From positions 1 to 37,864 of the forward strand of contig NZ_JMPI01000065.1 of assembly GCF_000735355.1 (NCBI RefSeq): a stretch of 37,864 nt of DNA, read 5' to 3'. Shown one piece after another: positions 24,468 through 33,077 of the stretch. The first letter of the stretch is position 1. The number at the start of each line of letters is the position of its first letter. The DNA comes from Buttiauxella agrestis ATCC 33320. GTDB lineage: Bacteria > Pseudomonadota > Gammaproteobacteria > Enterobacterales > Enterobacteriaceae. The notes under the pieces are model-generated. The model ran no database searches. It saw nothing but the letters and a program-made list of their open reading frames with translations, and had not been told where the DNA came from. The position numbers and the translations under genes are program-made.

Positions 24468-24594
24468 ACCCACCCCTTGTTGATTAGCTGCCTCTATTTC
24501 ATAGCACGACCAGGCAAAATCAGGGCATTTATTGTCTTCCAGTGAATAGCTAAACATTTCCGTCACTTATAAAAACCCACTAAAATCAGCAATA

Positions 24595-24610
24595 TACCCA
24601 TTAAGAGGTA
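24595..24610 (+). promoter_or_regulatory. NarL/NarP 7-2-7 site of the nirB promoter
   Basis: TACCCAT, two bases, AGAGGTA form a perfect inverted heptamer pair matching the nitrate/nitrite regulator consensus TACYYMT-N2-AKRRGTA. It is centred 28 bases before the FNR site centre, the same layout as the E. coli nirB promoter. Confidence 0.93.
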
Positions 24611-24623
24611 TATAAAGGTGTAT

Positions 24624-24637
24624 TTGATTTGTATCAA
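24624..24637 (+). promoter_or_regulatory. FNR site of the nirB promoter
   Basis: TTGATTTGTATCAA is a perfect FNR box (TTGAT-N4-ATCAA). With the standard 41.5-base offset, transcription would start near 24672, which fits the promoter geometry of E. coli nirB. It predicts induction without oxygen. Confidence 0.95.
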
Positions 24638-24695
24638 TAATCGCCATTGCTGAATCGTTAAGGTAGGCAGTAATAGAAAAGAAATTGAGGCAATT

Positions 24696-27248
24696 ATGAG
24701 CAAAGTCAAAATCGCAATCATCGGTAATGGCATGGTCGGCCATCGCTTTATCGAAGACTTACTTGATAAAGCCCAGCCAGGCCAATTCGATATCACCGTT
24801 TTTTGTGAAGAGCCACGCAAAGCCTACGACCGCGTGCATTTATCTTCCTATTTCTCCCATCATACCGCTGAAGAATTATCCCTTGTTCGTGACGGTTTCT
24901 ATGAGAAACACGGTGTAAAAGTGCTGGTTGGCGAACGCGCCATCACCATTAACCGCCAGGAAAAAGTCATTCACTCGAATACTGGCCGTACCGTGTATTA
25001 CGACAAACTGGTCATGGCGACCGGTTCATACCCGTGGATCCCGCCGATTAAAGGCTCCGAAACACAAGACTGTTTCGTCTACCGCACCATTGAAGATTTG
25101 AACGCTATCGAAGCATGTGCCCGCCGCAGCAAGCGCGGCGCCGTGGTCGGTGGTGGCCTGCTCGGCCTTGAAGCCGCAGGCGCGCTGAAAAACCTCGGCG
25201 TTGAAACGCATGTTATTGAATTCGCGCCAATGCTGATGGCCGAACAGCTTGACCGCATGGGCGGCGAGCAGCTGCGCAATAAGATTGAGAGCATGGGTGT
25301 GCGCGTACATACCAGCAAAAATACGCTGGAAATCGTGCAGGAAGGTACGCAAGCGCGTAAGACCATGCGTTTCGCTGACGGCACAGATCTGGAAGTAGAT
25401 TTCATCGTCTTCTCCACCGGTATCCGTCCACGCGATAAGCTGGCAACACAATGCGGCCTGGCAACAGGGCAACGCGGCGGTATCGCGGTGAATGATAGCT
25501 GCCAGACGTCTGATCCAGACATCTACGCTATCGGCGAATGCGCGAGCTGGAACAACCGCACATTCGGCCTGGTCGCCCCTGGCTACAAAATGGCCCAGGT
25601 CACAGCTGACCACCTGCTCGGTACAGAAAACGCCTTCGAAGGCGCTGATATGAGCGCCAAGCTGAAACTGCTCGGGGTGGATGTGGGCGGGATTGGTGAT
25701 GCGCATGGTCGCACCCCGGAATGCCGCAGTTATGTTTATCTCGACGAAAGCAAAGAAGTTTATAAGCGTCTGATTGTTAGCGCTGACAACAAAACCCTGC
25801 TCGGCGCTGTTCTGGTCGGCGATACCAGCGATTACGGCAACCTTCTGCAACTGGTTCTGAATAACATCGAACTGCCAGAAAACCCGGACGCGCTGATTCT
25901 GCCTGCACATGCCAGCGCCGGTAAGCCGGCAATTGGTGTTGATAAACTCCCGGACAGCGCGCAAATCTGCTCCTGCTTTGATGTCACTAAAGGTCATCTG
26001 GTTAAAGCCATCAACAACGGCTGCCATACTGTCGCTGCATTGAAAGCAGAAACAAAAGCCGGCACCGGCTGTGGCGGCTGTATTCCTTTGATCACTCAAG
26101 TTTTGAATGCCGAACTGAGCAAGCAAGGCATCGAAGTTAACCATAATCTGTGCGAGCACTTCGCGTTCTCTCGCCAGGAGCTGTATCACCTGATTCGTGT
26201 GGAAGGCATTAAATCCTTCGACGAGCTACTGCAAAAATACGGCAAAGGCTACGGCTGTGAAGTGTGTAAACCGACCGTCGGTTCTTTGCTGGCCTCTTGC
26301 TGGAACGACTATGTGCTTGCACCACAGCACACGCCGCTTCAGGACACTAACGACAACTTCCTCGGCAACATTCAGAAAGACGGGACTTACTCTGTCATTC
26401 CACGTTCCGCAGGCGGAGAAATCACACCGGAAGGTTTGATGGAAGTCGGGCGTATCGCACGCGAATACAATCTCTATACCAAAATCACCGGCTCCCAGCG
26501 TATCGGCCTGTTTGGTGCGCAGAAAGACGATTTACCAGAAATCTGGCGTCAGCTGATTGAAGCCGGATTTGAAACGGGCCACGCCTATGCAAAAGCGTTG
26601 CGCATGGCGAAAACCTGCGTCGGCAGCACCTGGTGCCGTTACGGCGTTGGCGATAGCGTTGGCTTCGGTGTTGAGCTGGAAAACCGCTACAAAGGTATTC
26701 GTACTCCACACAAAATGAAGTTCGGTGTATCGGGCTGTACTCGTGAATGTGCGGAAGCACAGGGTAAAGACGTCGGCATCATCGCGACTGAAAAAGGCTG
26801 GAACCTGTATGTGTGCGGTAACGGCGGCATGAAACCTCGCCACGCCGATTTACTGGCCGCAGATTTAGACCGCGAAACGCTTCTCAAATATCTCGACCGT
26901 TTCATGATGTTCTACATCCGTACCGCCGACAAACTGACGCGTACCGCTCCATGGTTAGATAGCCTGGAAGGCGGCATCGAGTATCTGAAAAAAGTCATCA
27001 TCGAAGACAAACTGGGCCTGAACGATCAGCTCGAAGCCGAGCTGGAACGTCTGCGCGAAAAAGTGATTTGCGAGTGGACTGAAACGGTTAATACCCCGGA
27101 AGCTCAGGTTCGCTTCAAGCACTTCATCAACAGCCCGGTGCGCGATCCGAATGTACAAATCGTCCCTGAGCGTGAGCAGCATCGCCCGGCAACGCCATAC
27201 GAGCGTATCCCGGTCACCCTGGTAGAAGAAGTGGAGGAAAATGTATGA
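24696..27248 (+). CDS. nirB: NADH-dependent nitrite reductase large subunit
   Basis: NirB with NirD reduces nitrite to ammonium in the cytoplasm, using NADH. The protein has 850 residues. The N-terminal FAD/NADH domain starts MSKVKIAIIGNGMVGHRF, and the second nucleotide fold contains GGGLLGLEAAGAL. A [2Fe-2S] BFD-like domain has Cys425, 427, 459 and 462. The C-terminal sulfite/nitrite reductase domain holds the siroheme and [4Fe-4S] cysteines at 641, 647, 681 and 685 (CVGSTWC and GCTREC). The stop overlaps nirD by four bases. Control is by the FNR and NarL sites upstream. Confidence 0.98.
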   Translation: MSKVKIAIIGNGMVGHRFIEDLLDKAQPGQFDITVFCEEPRKAYDRVHLSSYFSHHTAEELSLVRDGFYEKHGVKVLVGERAITINRQEKVIHSNTGRTVYYDKLVMATGSYPWIPPIKGSETQDCFVYRTIEDLNAIEACARRSKRGAVVGGGLLGLEAAGALKNLGVETHVIEFAPMLMAEQLDRMGGEQLRNKIESMGVRVHTSKNTLEIVQEGTQARKTMRFADGTDLEVDFIVFSTGIRPRDKLATQCGLATGQRGGIAVNDSCQTSDPDIYAIGECASWNNRTFGLVAPGYKMAQVTADHLLGTENAFEGADMSAKLKLLGVDVGGIGDAHGRTPECRSYVYLDESKEVYKRLIVSADNKTLLGAVLVGDTSDYGNLLQLVLNNIELPENPDALILPAHASAGKPAIGVDKLPDSAQICSCFDVTKGHLVKAINNGCHTVAALKAETKAGTGCGGCIPLITQVLNAELSKQGIEVNHNLCEHFAFSRQELYHLIRVEGIKSFDELLQKYGKGYGCEVCKPTVGSLLASCWNDYVLAPQHTPLQDTNDNFLGNIQKDGTYSVIPRSAGGEITPEGLMEVGRIAREYNLYTKITGSQRIGLFGAQKDDLPEIWRQLIEAGFETGHAYAKALRMAKTCVGSTWCRYGVGDSVGFGVELENRYKGIRTPHKMKFGVSGCTRECAEAQGKDVGIIATEKGWNLYVCGNGGMKPRHADLLAADLDRETLLKYLDRFMMFYIRTADKLTRTAPWLDSLEGGIEYLKKVIIEDKLGLNDQLEAELERLREKVICEWTETVNTPEAQVRFKHFINSPVRDPNVQIVPEREQHRPATPYERIPVTLVEEVEENV

Positions 27249-27571
27249 GCCAGTGGACTACCGTTTGCCAGTTAAACGACATCCTGCCCGCTACCGGAGT
27301 TTGTGCGCTAGTGGGCAATAAGCAAATTGCGATTTTCCGTCCGCGCAACGACGACCAGGTGTTTGCCATCAGCAACATTGACCCGTTCTTTGAAGCGAGC
27401 GTGCTGTCGCGTGGCCTGATTGCCGAGCACCAGAATGAACTTTGGGTTGCCAGCCCGTTGAAAAAGCAGCGTTTCAGACTGCGAGACGGACTGTGCATGG
27501 AAGACGAGAGCCGCTCAATCGCGCACTACCCAGCGCGCGTACAAGACGGCCAGGTTCAGATTAAAGCTTAA
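27245..27571 (+). CDS. nirD: Nitrite reductase small subunit
   Basis: NirD is the 108-residue Rieske-like small subunit of cytosolic nitrite reductase. It starts MSQWTTVCQLNDILPATGV. Like E. coli NirD, it lacks the two CxH motifs of real Rieske proteins. Its ATG lies inside the end of nirB (ATGTATGA overlap), so the two subunits are translationally coupled. A 144-base gap with a double palindrome separates it from nirC. Confidence 0.97.
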   Translation: MSQWTTVCQLNDILPATGVCALVGNKQIAIFRPRNDDQVFAISNIDPFFEASVLSRGLIAEHQNELWVASPLKKQRFRLRDGLCMEDESRSIAHYPARVQDGQVQIKA

Positions 27572-27583
27572 GTATTAAAACAA

Positions 27584-27666
27584 CCCTCACCCTAACCCTC
27601 TCCCTGAGGGAGAGGGAATTAACTCGGTTTTCCCCCTCTCCCTCAGGGAGAGGGCCGGGGTGAGGG
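27584..27666. repeat. REP/BIME-like inverted pair between nirD and nirC
   Basis: Two 33-base units stand in opposite orientation with a 17-base spacer. Each has a 21-base near-perfect palindrome (27596-27616 and 27634-27654, arms CCCTCTCCCT/AGGGAGAGGG), and these two are exact reverse complements of each other. Each is flanked on the outside by CCCTCACCC. The whole region could form either one long stem or two local hairpins. No T-run follows directly. Confidence 0.88.
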
Positions 27667-27715
27667 AGAAATTTCAGTTATTTATTTTTTCTTTCAATTT
27701 GTTGGGATAACAAAA

Positions 27716-28522
27716 ATGTTCACCGATACCATTAATAAATGTGCGGCGAATGCCGCTCGCATTGCCCGATTGTCAAAAAATAACCCGCTTGGTTTCTGGA
27801 TTAGCTCCGCAATGGCGGGGGCTTATGTAGGGCTTGGCATCATCCTGATTTTCACACTGGGGAACCTGGTTGACCCAGCGTTTCGCCCGCTGGTTATGGG
27901 TGCGACTTTCGGTATCGCCCTGACGCTGGTCATCATCGCAGGCTCTGAACTATTCACCGGACACACTATGTTCCTGACGTTCGGTGTGAAAGCGGGCACA
28001 ATTTCTCACGGTCAGATGTGGGGTATTTTGCCGCAAACCTGGTTAGGTAACCTGGTAGGTTCAGTGTTTGTTGCTCTGCTTTACAAGTGGGGCGGCGGTA
28101 GCCTGCTGCCGTTAGATACCAGCCTGGTTCACACCGCAGCGCTGGCAAAAACTTCTGCTCCTGCAATGGTGTTGTTCTTCAAAGGCGCACTGTGTAACTG
28201 GTTGGTTTGCCTTGCAATCTGGATGGCTGTCCGCACTGAAGGCGCGGCTAAATTCATCGCAATTTGGTGGTGTCTGCTGGCGTTTATCGCTTCAGGTTAC
28301 GAGCACTCCATCGCGAACATGACGCTGTTTGCCCTGTCCTGGTTTGGTCATCACAGCGATGCGTACACGATGGCTGGTATCGGTCACAACCTTCTGTGGG
28401 TAACGCTTGGGAATACCCTTTCTGGCGTAGTATTCATGGGTCTGGGTTATTGGTATGCTACTCCGAAATCCGAGCGTCCACAGCCTGAGCGAATCGCCAC
28501 GCCGGAGACTGCACGTCATTAA
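27716..28522 (+). CDS. nirC: Nitrite transporter NirC
   Basis: NirC is a formate/nitrite transporter (FNT) family channel that brings nitrite across the inner membrane for NirBD. The 268-residue protein has six hydrophobic segments. Family motifs include AGAYVGLG near the start, GSELFTGHTM in the first reentrant loop, and NWLVCLAIWMA near the centre. It follows the REP-like pair and precedes cysG by 16 bases. The ribosome binding site is weak (GGGATAAC). Confidence 0.97.
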   Translation: MFTDTINKCAANAARIARLSKNNPLGFWISSAMAGAYVGLGIILIFTLGNLVDPAFRPLVMGATFGIALTLVIIAGSELFTGHTMFLTFGVKAGTISHGQMWGILPQTWLGNLVGSVFVALLYKWGGGSLLPLDTSLVHTAALAKTSAPAMVLFFKGALCNWLVCLAIWMAVRTEGAAKFIAIWWCLLAFIASGYEHSIANMTLFALSWFGHHSDAYTMAGIGHNLLWVTLGNTLSGVVFMGLGYWYATPKSERPQPERIATPETARH

Positions 28523-28538
28523 TTTTTGAGGATTACCC

Positions 28539-29912
28539 GTGGATCACCTGCCTATATTTTGTCAATTGCAAGGTCGTGCCTGTTTGCTTGTTGGTGGTGG
28601 CGATGTTGCAGAACGTAAAGCGCGTTTGTTGATGGAGGCAGGTGCACTGGTCACTGTTAATGCCCTGGACTTCTCCCCGCAATTCCATGTGTGGGCGGAA
28701 CAGGGCATGATAACTTTGGCTCAGGGTGAATTTAATCCCGCACTGCTCGATGTTTGTTGGCTGGCCATTGCCGCCACAGACAACGATGCAGTCAATCAGC
28801 AAGTCAGCGATGCGGCTGAATCCCGCCGTATTTTCTGTAACGTGGTTGATGCACCAAAACAGGCAAGCTTCATCATGCCATCAATTATCGACCGCTCACC
28901 GTTGATGGTTGCCGTTTCTTCCGGTGGCACCTCCCCTGTTCTTGCTCGTCTGCTACGCGAAAAACTCGAAGCTATTCTGCCGCTGCATCTGGGGAAAATT
29001 GCCTCTTATGCCGGGACGCTGCGTGGCCGGGTAAAAGCCAATTTCAAAACCATGGGCGAGCGCCGTCGCTTCTGGGAAAAGTTCTTCACCAACGATCGCC
29101 TTGCACAATATTTAGCGAACGAAGACAAACTAGCTATCGACAAAGAAACCGAATCCATGTTCGCCACACCACTCGATCATCGTGGCGAAGTGGTGCTGGT
29201 CGGTGCAGGTCCTGGGGATGCCGGGTTGTTGACGCTCAAAGGATTACAGCAAATCCAACAGGCTGACGTAGTGGTCTATGACCGTCTGGTATCAGATGAC
29301 ATTATGAACCTGGTGCGTCGCGATGCGGACCGCGTCTTTGTGGGTAAACGCGCGGGTTATCACTGCGTCCCACAAGAAGAGATTAACCAGATCCTGCTGC
29401 GTGAAGCGCAAAGCGGTAAACGCGTGGTGCGTTTAAAAGGTGGCGATCCGTTTATCTTTGGTCGAGGTGGCGAAGAGTTGGAAACCTTGTGCGAAGGCGG
29501 CATTCCGTTCTCCGTGGTACCTGGAATTACTGCGGCATCTGGCTGTTCCGCTTACTCAGGCATCCCGTTAACTCACCGCGATTACGCGCAAAGCGTGCGT
29601 CTGGTGACGGGCCACCTTAAAACAGGCGGCGAACTGGATTGGCAAAATCTGGCTGCTGAAAAACAAACGCTGGTATTTTATATGGGCTTGAACCAGGCAC
29701 CCGCCATTCAGGAAAAACTCATTGAGCATGGAATGTCGGCTCAAATGCCCGTCGCGCTGGTCGAAAATGGCACTGCGGTTAAACAGCGGGTTGTGAGTGG
29801 TGTTTTAAGTGAACTGGGTGAATTATCAACCCAGGTTGAAAGCCCTGCGCTTATTATTGTCGGCAGCGTCGTTGCATTACGCGAAAAATTAAACTGGTTT
29901 TCAAATCACTAA
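28539..29912 (+). CDS. cysG: Siroheme synthase CysG
   Basis: CysG makes siroheme from uroporphyrinogen III and so supplies the cofactor of NirB and sulfite reductase. The 457-residue protein has two parts. The N-terminal dehydrogenase/ferrochelatase has the NAD loop [14 protein letters not shown], catalytic Asp104 and Ser128. The C-terminal SAM-dependent uroporphyrinogen methyltransferase begins with [18 protein letters not shown] and contains [16 protein letters not shown]. It is the last gene of the nirBDC-cysG operon. A terminator follows. Confidence 0.98.
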   Translation: MDHLPIFCQLQGRACLLVGGGDVAERKARLLMEAGALVTVNALDFSPQFHVWAEQGMITLAQGEFNPALLDVCWLAIAATDNDAVNQQVSDAAESRRIFCNVVDAPKQASFIMPSIIDRSPLMVAVSSGGTSPVLARLLREKLEAILPLHLGKIASYAGTLRGRVKANFKTMGERRRFWEKFFTNDRLAQYLANEDKLAIDKETESMFATPLDHRGEVVLVGAGPGDAGLLTLKGLQQIQQADVVVYDRLVSDDIMNLVRRDADRVFVGKRAGYHCVPQEEINQILLREAQSGKRVVRLKGGDPFIFGRGGEELETLCEGGIPFSVVPGITAASGCSAYSGIPLTHRDYAQSVRLVTGHLKTGGELDWQNLAAEKQTLVFYMGLNQAPAIQEKLIEHGMSAQMPVALVENGTAVKQRVVSGVLSELGELSTQVESPALIIVGSVVALREKLNWFSNH

Positions 29913-29965
29913 TAATCAACATAAATTTCGCCCATATTCTGTCTGGTTTCGGACTTAGCAATAAT

Positions 29966-29998
29966 TAAGGCTTCTCATATACTGAGTAGCCTTTTTTA
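29966..29998 (+). terminator. Terminator of the nir-cysG operon
   Basis: AGGCT (29968-29972) and CTCA (29974-29977) pair with TGAG (29983-29986) and AGCCT (29988-29992), followed by a T-run. It lies about 55 bases after the cysG stop. Confidence 0.82.
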
Positions 29999-30039
29999 TA
30001 TATCCAAATAGTCCAATCCAATTATGATAGGGAATATCA

Positions 30040-30213
30040 ATGATTAAGCTTGTGAAAATTACCGCATTATTCGCCGTTATCTCAACGCTGACCGCATGTA
30101 GTGGTCACATTGAAAACAAAAGCAAAAACTGTGGTTATGATTATCTTCTTCACCCAGCAATTTCTATCTCAAGAATTATCGGCGGCTGTGGCCCTGCGGA
30201 TGAATCAAAATAA
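30040..30213 (+). CDS. yhfL: Small lipoprotein YhfL
   Basis: A 57-residue predicted lipoprotein. The signal sequence MIKLVKITALFAVISTLTAC ends in the lipobox LTAC, with the lipidated cysteine at 20. Three more cysteines do not precede it; two follow, in NCGYDY and GGCGP. The mature part matches E. coli YhfL (CSGHIENKSKNCGYDYLL...). AGGGAA stands five bases before the ATG. The function is unknown. It lies between cysG and the yhf operon, as in E. coli, but without the frl operon beside it. Confidence 0.93.
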   Translation: MIKLVKITALFAVISTLTACSGHIENKSKNCGYDYLLHPAISISRIIGGCGPADESK

Positions 30214-30234
30214 ACAAGCCACATTAAATATGTG

Positions 30235-30261
30235 ACACCCTCTTTATGAGGGTGTTTTTTT
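30235..30261 (+). terminator. yhfL terminator
   Basis: ACACCCTC (30235-30242) pairs with GAGGGTGT (30248-30255) across a five-base loop, then seven Ts. It reaches the stop codon of the convergent gene yhfS. Confidence 0.92.
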
Positions 30262-31345
30262 ATATACCTTCACAACTTTCACGCAATATTCTCAATACCG
30301 TTTCTGCACCACTGCGATTTGGATTAATACGAATCATGCGCTGTTCAAGCGTTGGGTCAGACTCACGGAAAGTACCTGACACCCGGTAAAAAAGCGGCGG
30401 GATTTCATATTTCGACTCAGCACCCACCGGATACGGTAATGCGCCCAGTTGCTGTGCTTTCGCCAGAACTTTTTCTGCAATCGGTTGGTGAAACTCAACC
30501 AACAAAACTTTCGATTGCGCGTTGGCGATAAACGCCTGTTTAACCTGCGCAATACTGCTCGTATTGAGTTGTTCGACCAGACTATCGTTTACCTGAGCCT
30601 GAACCGCATGCATAACAGGTGCGAACACTAATCCGCGTAATGCTTCCATGGCCTGGAAACCCTGAATCTGGCTACCGCCTGAATACATACTCTGGCGTAC
30701 AGCATTCACAGCCTTTTCAGCCCCAACCACAACGCCAACGCCCGGCGGGCCGAAAAGCTTGAAACACGAGAAAGTCGAAAGAGTGGCCCCACATTCACAA
30801 CCCATGCTCTCCACCTTCATCACGGCATAATTATCATCCGTGAGCGATGGCAAATCGTAGTGATTAAAACAGGCGATAACTTCCTGCAAATGATACGAAT
30901 CATTGATGCTCTGGCGTGTGTGTTGAATCAGTGCCGCTTGCGGACGGTGCTCTTCTATCGCCCTTTTCACGTCTTCAAGCTGATTAAAATCGGCACGAAT
31001 AAGCTGCAAGCCCATTTGTTCCGCAATGACAGCAGTGGTGGGATAAAGCGGCGCATCGTGAATCAGTAAACTCCCACCGGATTTCAACAAAGCGGCTAAA
31101 CCACTGCGAATTGCGCCCGTGCCTGCACCTTGCACAAGAGCCGCTGCGGGTGCGCCAAAGAAATCTGCCAGTACCGACTCAACACGCTGGGTCATTTGCG
31201 GCTGATTGAGGCCTGGCACTAAACCCAGGTCACCGGCGCTAAGAAAATCACTGCCGGGAAAATGGCGGCAAATAGTATCCACCAGTTGAAACTGTTTACG
31301 CTGCGCCTGTTCCATCGTCAGGCTCTGCAAAGGCCAGGTTTTCAC
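30260..31345 (-). CDS. yhfS: PLP-dependent enzyme YhfS
   Basis: A fold-type I PLP enzyme of the aminotransferase/Cys-Met lyase group, reaction unknown. I chose the GTG at 31345 because GGAG lies eight bases before it and the product then has 361 residues like E. coli YhfS; the ATG further upstream (31390) lies in the intergenic hairpin. The PLP lysine is Lys196 in STFSCFKLFGPPG. The cofactor aspartate is in LTDDNYAV (170-171), and QGAGTGAIR near 72-80 forms the phosphate cup. It is the last gene of the yhfZ-to-yhfS operon. Confidence 0.93.
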   Translation of the reverse strand: MKTWPLQSLTMEQAQRKQFQLVDTICRHFPGSDFLSAGDLGLVPGLNQPQMTQRVESVLADFFGAPAAALVQGAGTGAIRSGLAALLKSGGSLLIHDAPLYPTTAVIAEQMGLQLIRADFNQLEDVKRAIEEHRPQAALIQHTRQSINDSYHLQEVIACFNHYDLPSLTDDNYAVMKVESMGCECGATLSTFSCFKLFGPPGVGVVVGAEKAVNAVRQSMYSGGSQIQGFQAMEALRGLVFAPVMHAVQAQVNDSLVEQLNTSSIAQVKQAFIANAQSKVLLVEFHQPIAEKVLAKAQQLGALPYPVGAESKYEIPPLFYRVSGTFRESDPTLEQRMIRINPNRSGAETVLRILRESCEGI

Positions 31346-31362
31346 TTTATGCACTCCGTGAA

Positions 31363-31388
31363 GCCCACGGGCCTTCAGGGCCGTGGGC
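31363..31388 (-). other. Hairpin between yhfT and yhfS
   Basis: GCCCACGG (31363-31370) pairs with CCGTGGGC (31381-31388), extended inside by CC/GG with a TTCA loop. There is no T-run on the minus strand, so transcription into yhfS probably continues. It may protect the upstream transcript from 3' decay. Confidence 0.65.
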
Positions 31389-31399
31389 AAAGAGAGAAA

Positions 31400-32704
31400 T
31401 CAGACCGGAATAAACAGGCCGCAATAATAGAGAATATTCAGCACGATACCGGTGATCAGCACCGCCACGACCGGTGAGGCCATTTTCTGAATCGGACGTC
31501 CCAAAGCTTCGTTCAGGAAATAGAGCGCCGCCGCGATGGTAAAGCCGGTGTAACCCGCCATTTTTATAGCCGCAAAAATAGAGCCAACCAACAGCGCCAT
31601 TTCCATCAGCATATTCATCGCGTTACGAATGTTGTCCGATGCGTTACGCACAGACGGGTAACGTCCCAGCCATTTGCCGATGGAACGCAACAGCAACACT
31701 TCGGCTGAAATCACGACCGCCCCCACAATAAAGGCTAATAGCGGGTTGGAAATGAGATACCCTGCGGCATAGACAAACGTAAAACCTGCCACAGCGTAAA
31801 CACCCGTCGCCAGCGCCGTAGTGGCAATCAGCGGCACGAACCCAAGCCCGCGCATAAATTCGGCAAGTGCTGCCTGATGGATCAGCGTTTGTGATTGTTC
31901 CGGTGTAATACCGGCTGAATATGCCTTCTCAAGCGTAAAGATCGACACTTCAGAACCGGCGAAGATCTTCATGCTGGCAACCACCGCAATCAACCCGCCG
32001 ACAATCGCTATAAACGGCAGGTTTTTGATGATGCGCGATGTGCGCTCTTCAAAGACAGAAAGCCCTCCGTCATCGTGCTCGCGTTCATCACGGGTACGAT
32101 GATCCTGAGCAATCGCAATCCCCAGCAGCATCACCATGCCGACGAAAATTTCGATAGATTCAGGATTGAGATGTGGGAAGAAACGCACAATTAGCACGCG
32201 GGTCATCAACACCACAAACGCCGCAAACAGACTGTTCTTCCAGCCAAACTGGTAAAAAATGGCTACCAGAGGGAACAGAGCAAAAGCGGAAACGACCGGC
32301 GAACTTAACTCGCCAAGCGACCCGAGCACATCCACCGGGAGGGCTGTCAGCAAATGGTTAACCGGGATCAGGCAAGTCAGGATCAACACGCCCCAGACAG
32401 CTCCCATACCAAACGCCAACAGGCTGTTTGCCGCTAATACCCCGAGAATATCGGTCGGCAGGAATAACAGCCAGGCGTTCAGCAAACCGGTTTTGAGCGT
32501 GAATGAAATCCCAACCGAGGCCACAAAGCCAATACTCAGGCCGAAAGCGATACTGCCTGCTTCGCGGCGATTCATATTACCTTCGATAAGCTGAGGCAGG
32601 ATGGGGCGAATACCATCGTGGAACACTGCCGCTGACTTATGCGCCAGCAGCGCCGTCATCCCGGTCAGGCAAGCCACCACAACTATCTGAATATAGAAAT
32701 CCAT
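31400..32704 (-). CDS. yhfT: YhfT family membrane protein, predicted transporter
   Basis: A 434-residue inner membrane protein with about ten to twelve hydrophobic helices, the same length as E. coli YhfT. It starts MDFYIQIVVVACLTGMT. A hydrophilic loop in the middle holds DHRTRDEREHDDGG. The family has no assigned substrate. Its neighbours are small soluble YhfU and several enzymes, so import or export of the pathway substrate is the best guess. It could be a carrier with YhfU as partner. Confidence 0.92.
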   Translation of the reverse strand: MDFYIQIVVVACLTGMTALLAHKSAAVFHDGIRPILPQLIEGNMNRREAGSIAFGLSIGFVASVGISFTLKTGLLNAWLLFLPTDILGVLAANSLLAFGMGAVWGVLILTCLIPVNHLLTALPVDVLGSLGELSSPVVSAFALFPLVAIFYQFGWKNSLFAAFVVLMTRVLIVRFFPHLNPESIEIFVGMVMLLGIAIAQDHRTRDEREHDDGGLSVFEERTSRIIKNLPFIAIVGGLIAVVASMKIFAGSEVSIFTLEKAYSAGITPEQSQTLIHQAALAEFMRGLGFVPLIATTALATGVYAVAGFTFVYAAGYLISNPLLAFIVGAVVISAEVLLLRSIGKWLGRYPSVRNASDNIRNAMNMLMEMALLVGSIFAAIKMAGYTGFTIAAALYFLNEALGRPIQKMASPVVAVLITGIVLNILYYCGLFIPV

Positions 32705-32714
32705 AGCGTTGCCT

Positions 32715-33068
32715 TTATTTTAAATGAGCAATAAGCATCGGGATGGCATGTTCGATATGCTCCACCGACAGGCCAAAAGCGACTTTCCCATCCGCAACCA
32801 TTTTGGCGACCTGCTCTTCCTTCGCCTTAATTCCTGGCTTCGCAATCGTGCAGCTTTTGTTGTAACCAATCACGGCGATAGCAATCGACAGCGCCGCACC
32901 AGCACCGGTATTACAGGCACCAATGTAGTAATCGAGCTGGCCTGATTTCACTTTCATAGCCGCTTCCATATCGTTGTAAATAAACACTTCAAAGCAGTCA
33001 GGTGCGGACGTCTCGATAGTTTTTTTAATAAGTTCGCGCTGTAAGCCAGCAACACCGATCTTTTTCAT
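32715..33068 (-). CDS. yhfU: YhfU family protein (DUF2620)
   Basis: A small soluble protein of 117 residues, with an alternating beta/alpha pattern. It opens MKKIGVAGLQRELIKKTIE and has the conserved segment YYIGACNTGAGAAL with a cysteine at about 53. The size, fold pattern and pairing with a membrane protein recall a PTS EIIB-like subunit, but no diagnostic phosphorylation motif is certain. It starts 10 bases after the php stop and is followed 11 bases later by yhfT. Confidence 0.9.
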   Translation of the reverse strand: MKKIGVAGLQRELIKKTIETSAPDCFEVFIYNDMEAAMKVKSGQLDYYIGACNTGAGAALSIAIAVIGYNKSCTIAKPGIKAKEEQVAKMVADGKVAFGLSVEHIEHAIPMLIAHLK

Positions 33069-33077
33069 GGGAAATCC

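Noticed and set aside
25026..26189. 387-codon minus-strand frame opposite nirB
   Set aside because: It lies entirely within nirB, which has all its cofactor residues; the antisense frame has no recognisable domain or start signal.
27584..27666. CRISPR-like or tandem repeat array
   Set aside because: There are only two units, in opposite orientation, with one 17-base spacer; the pattern is that of a REP/BIME pair.
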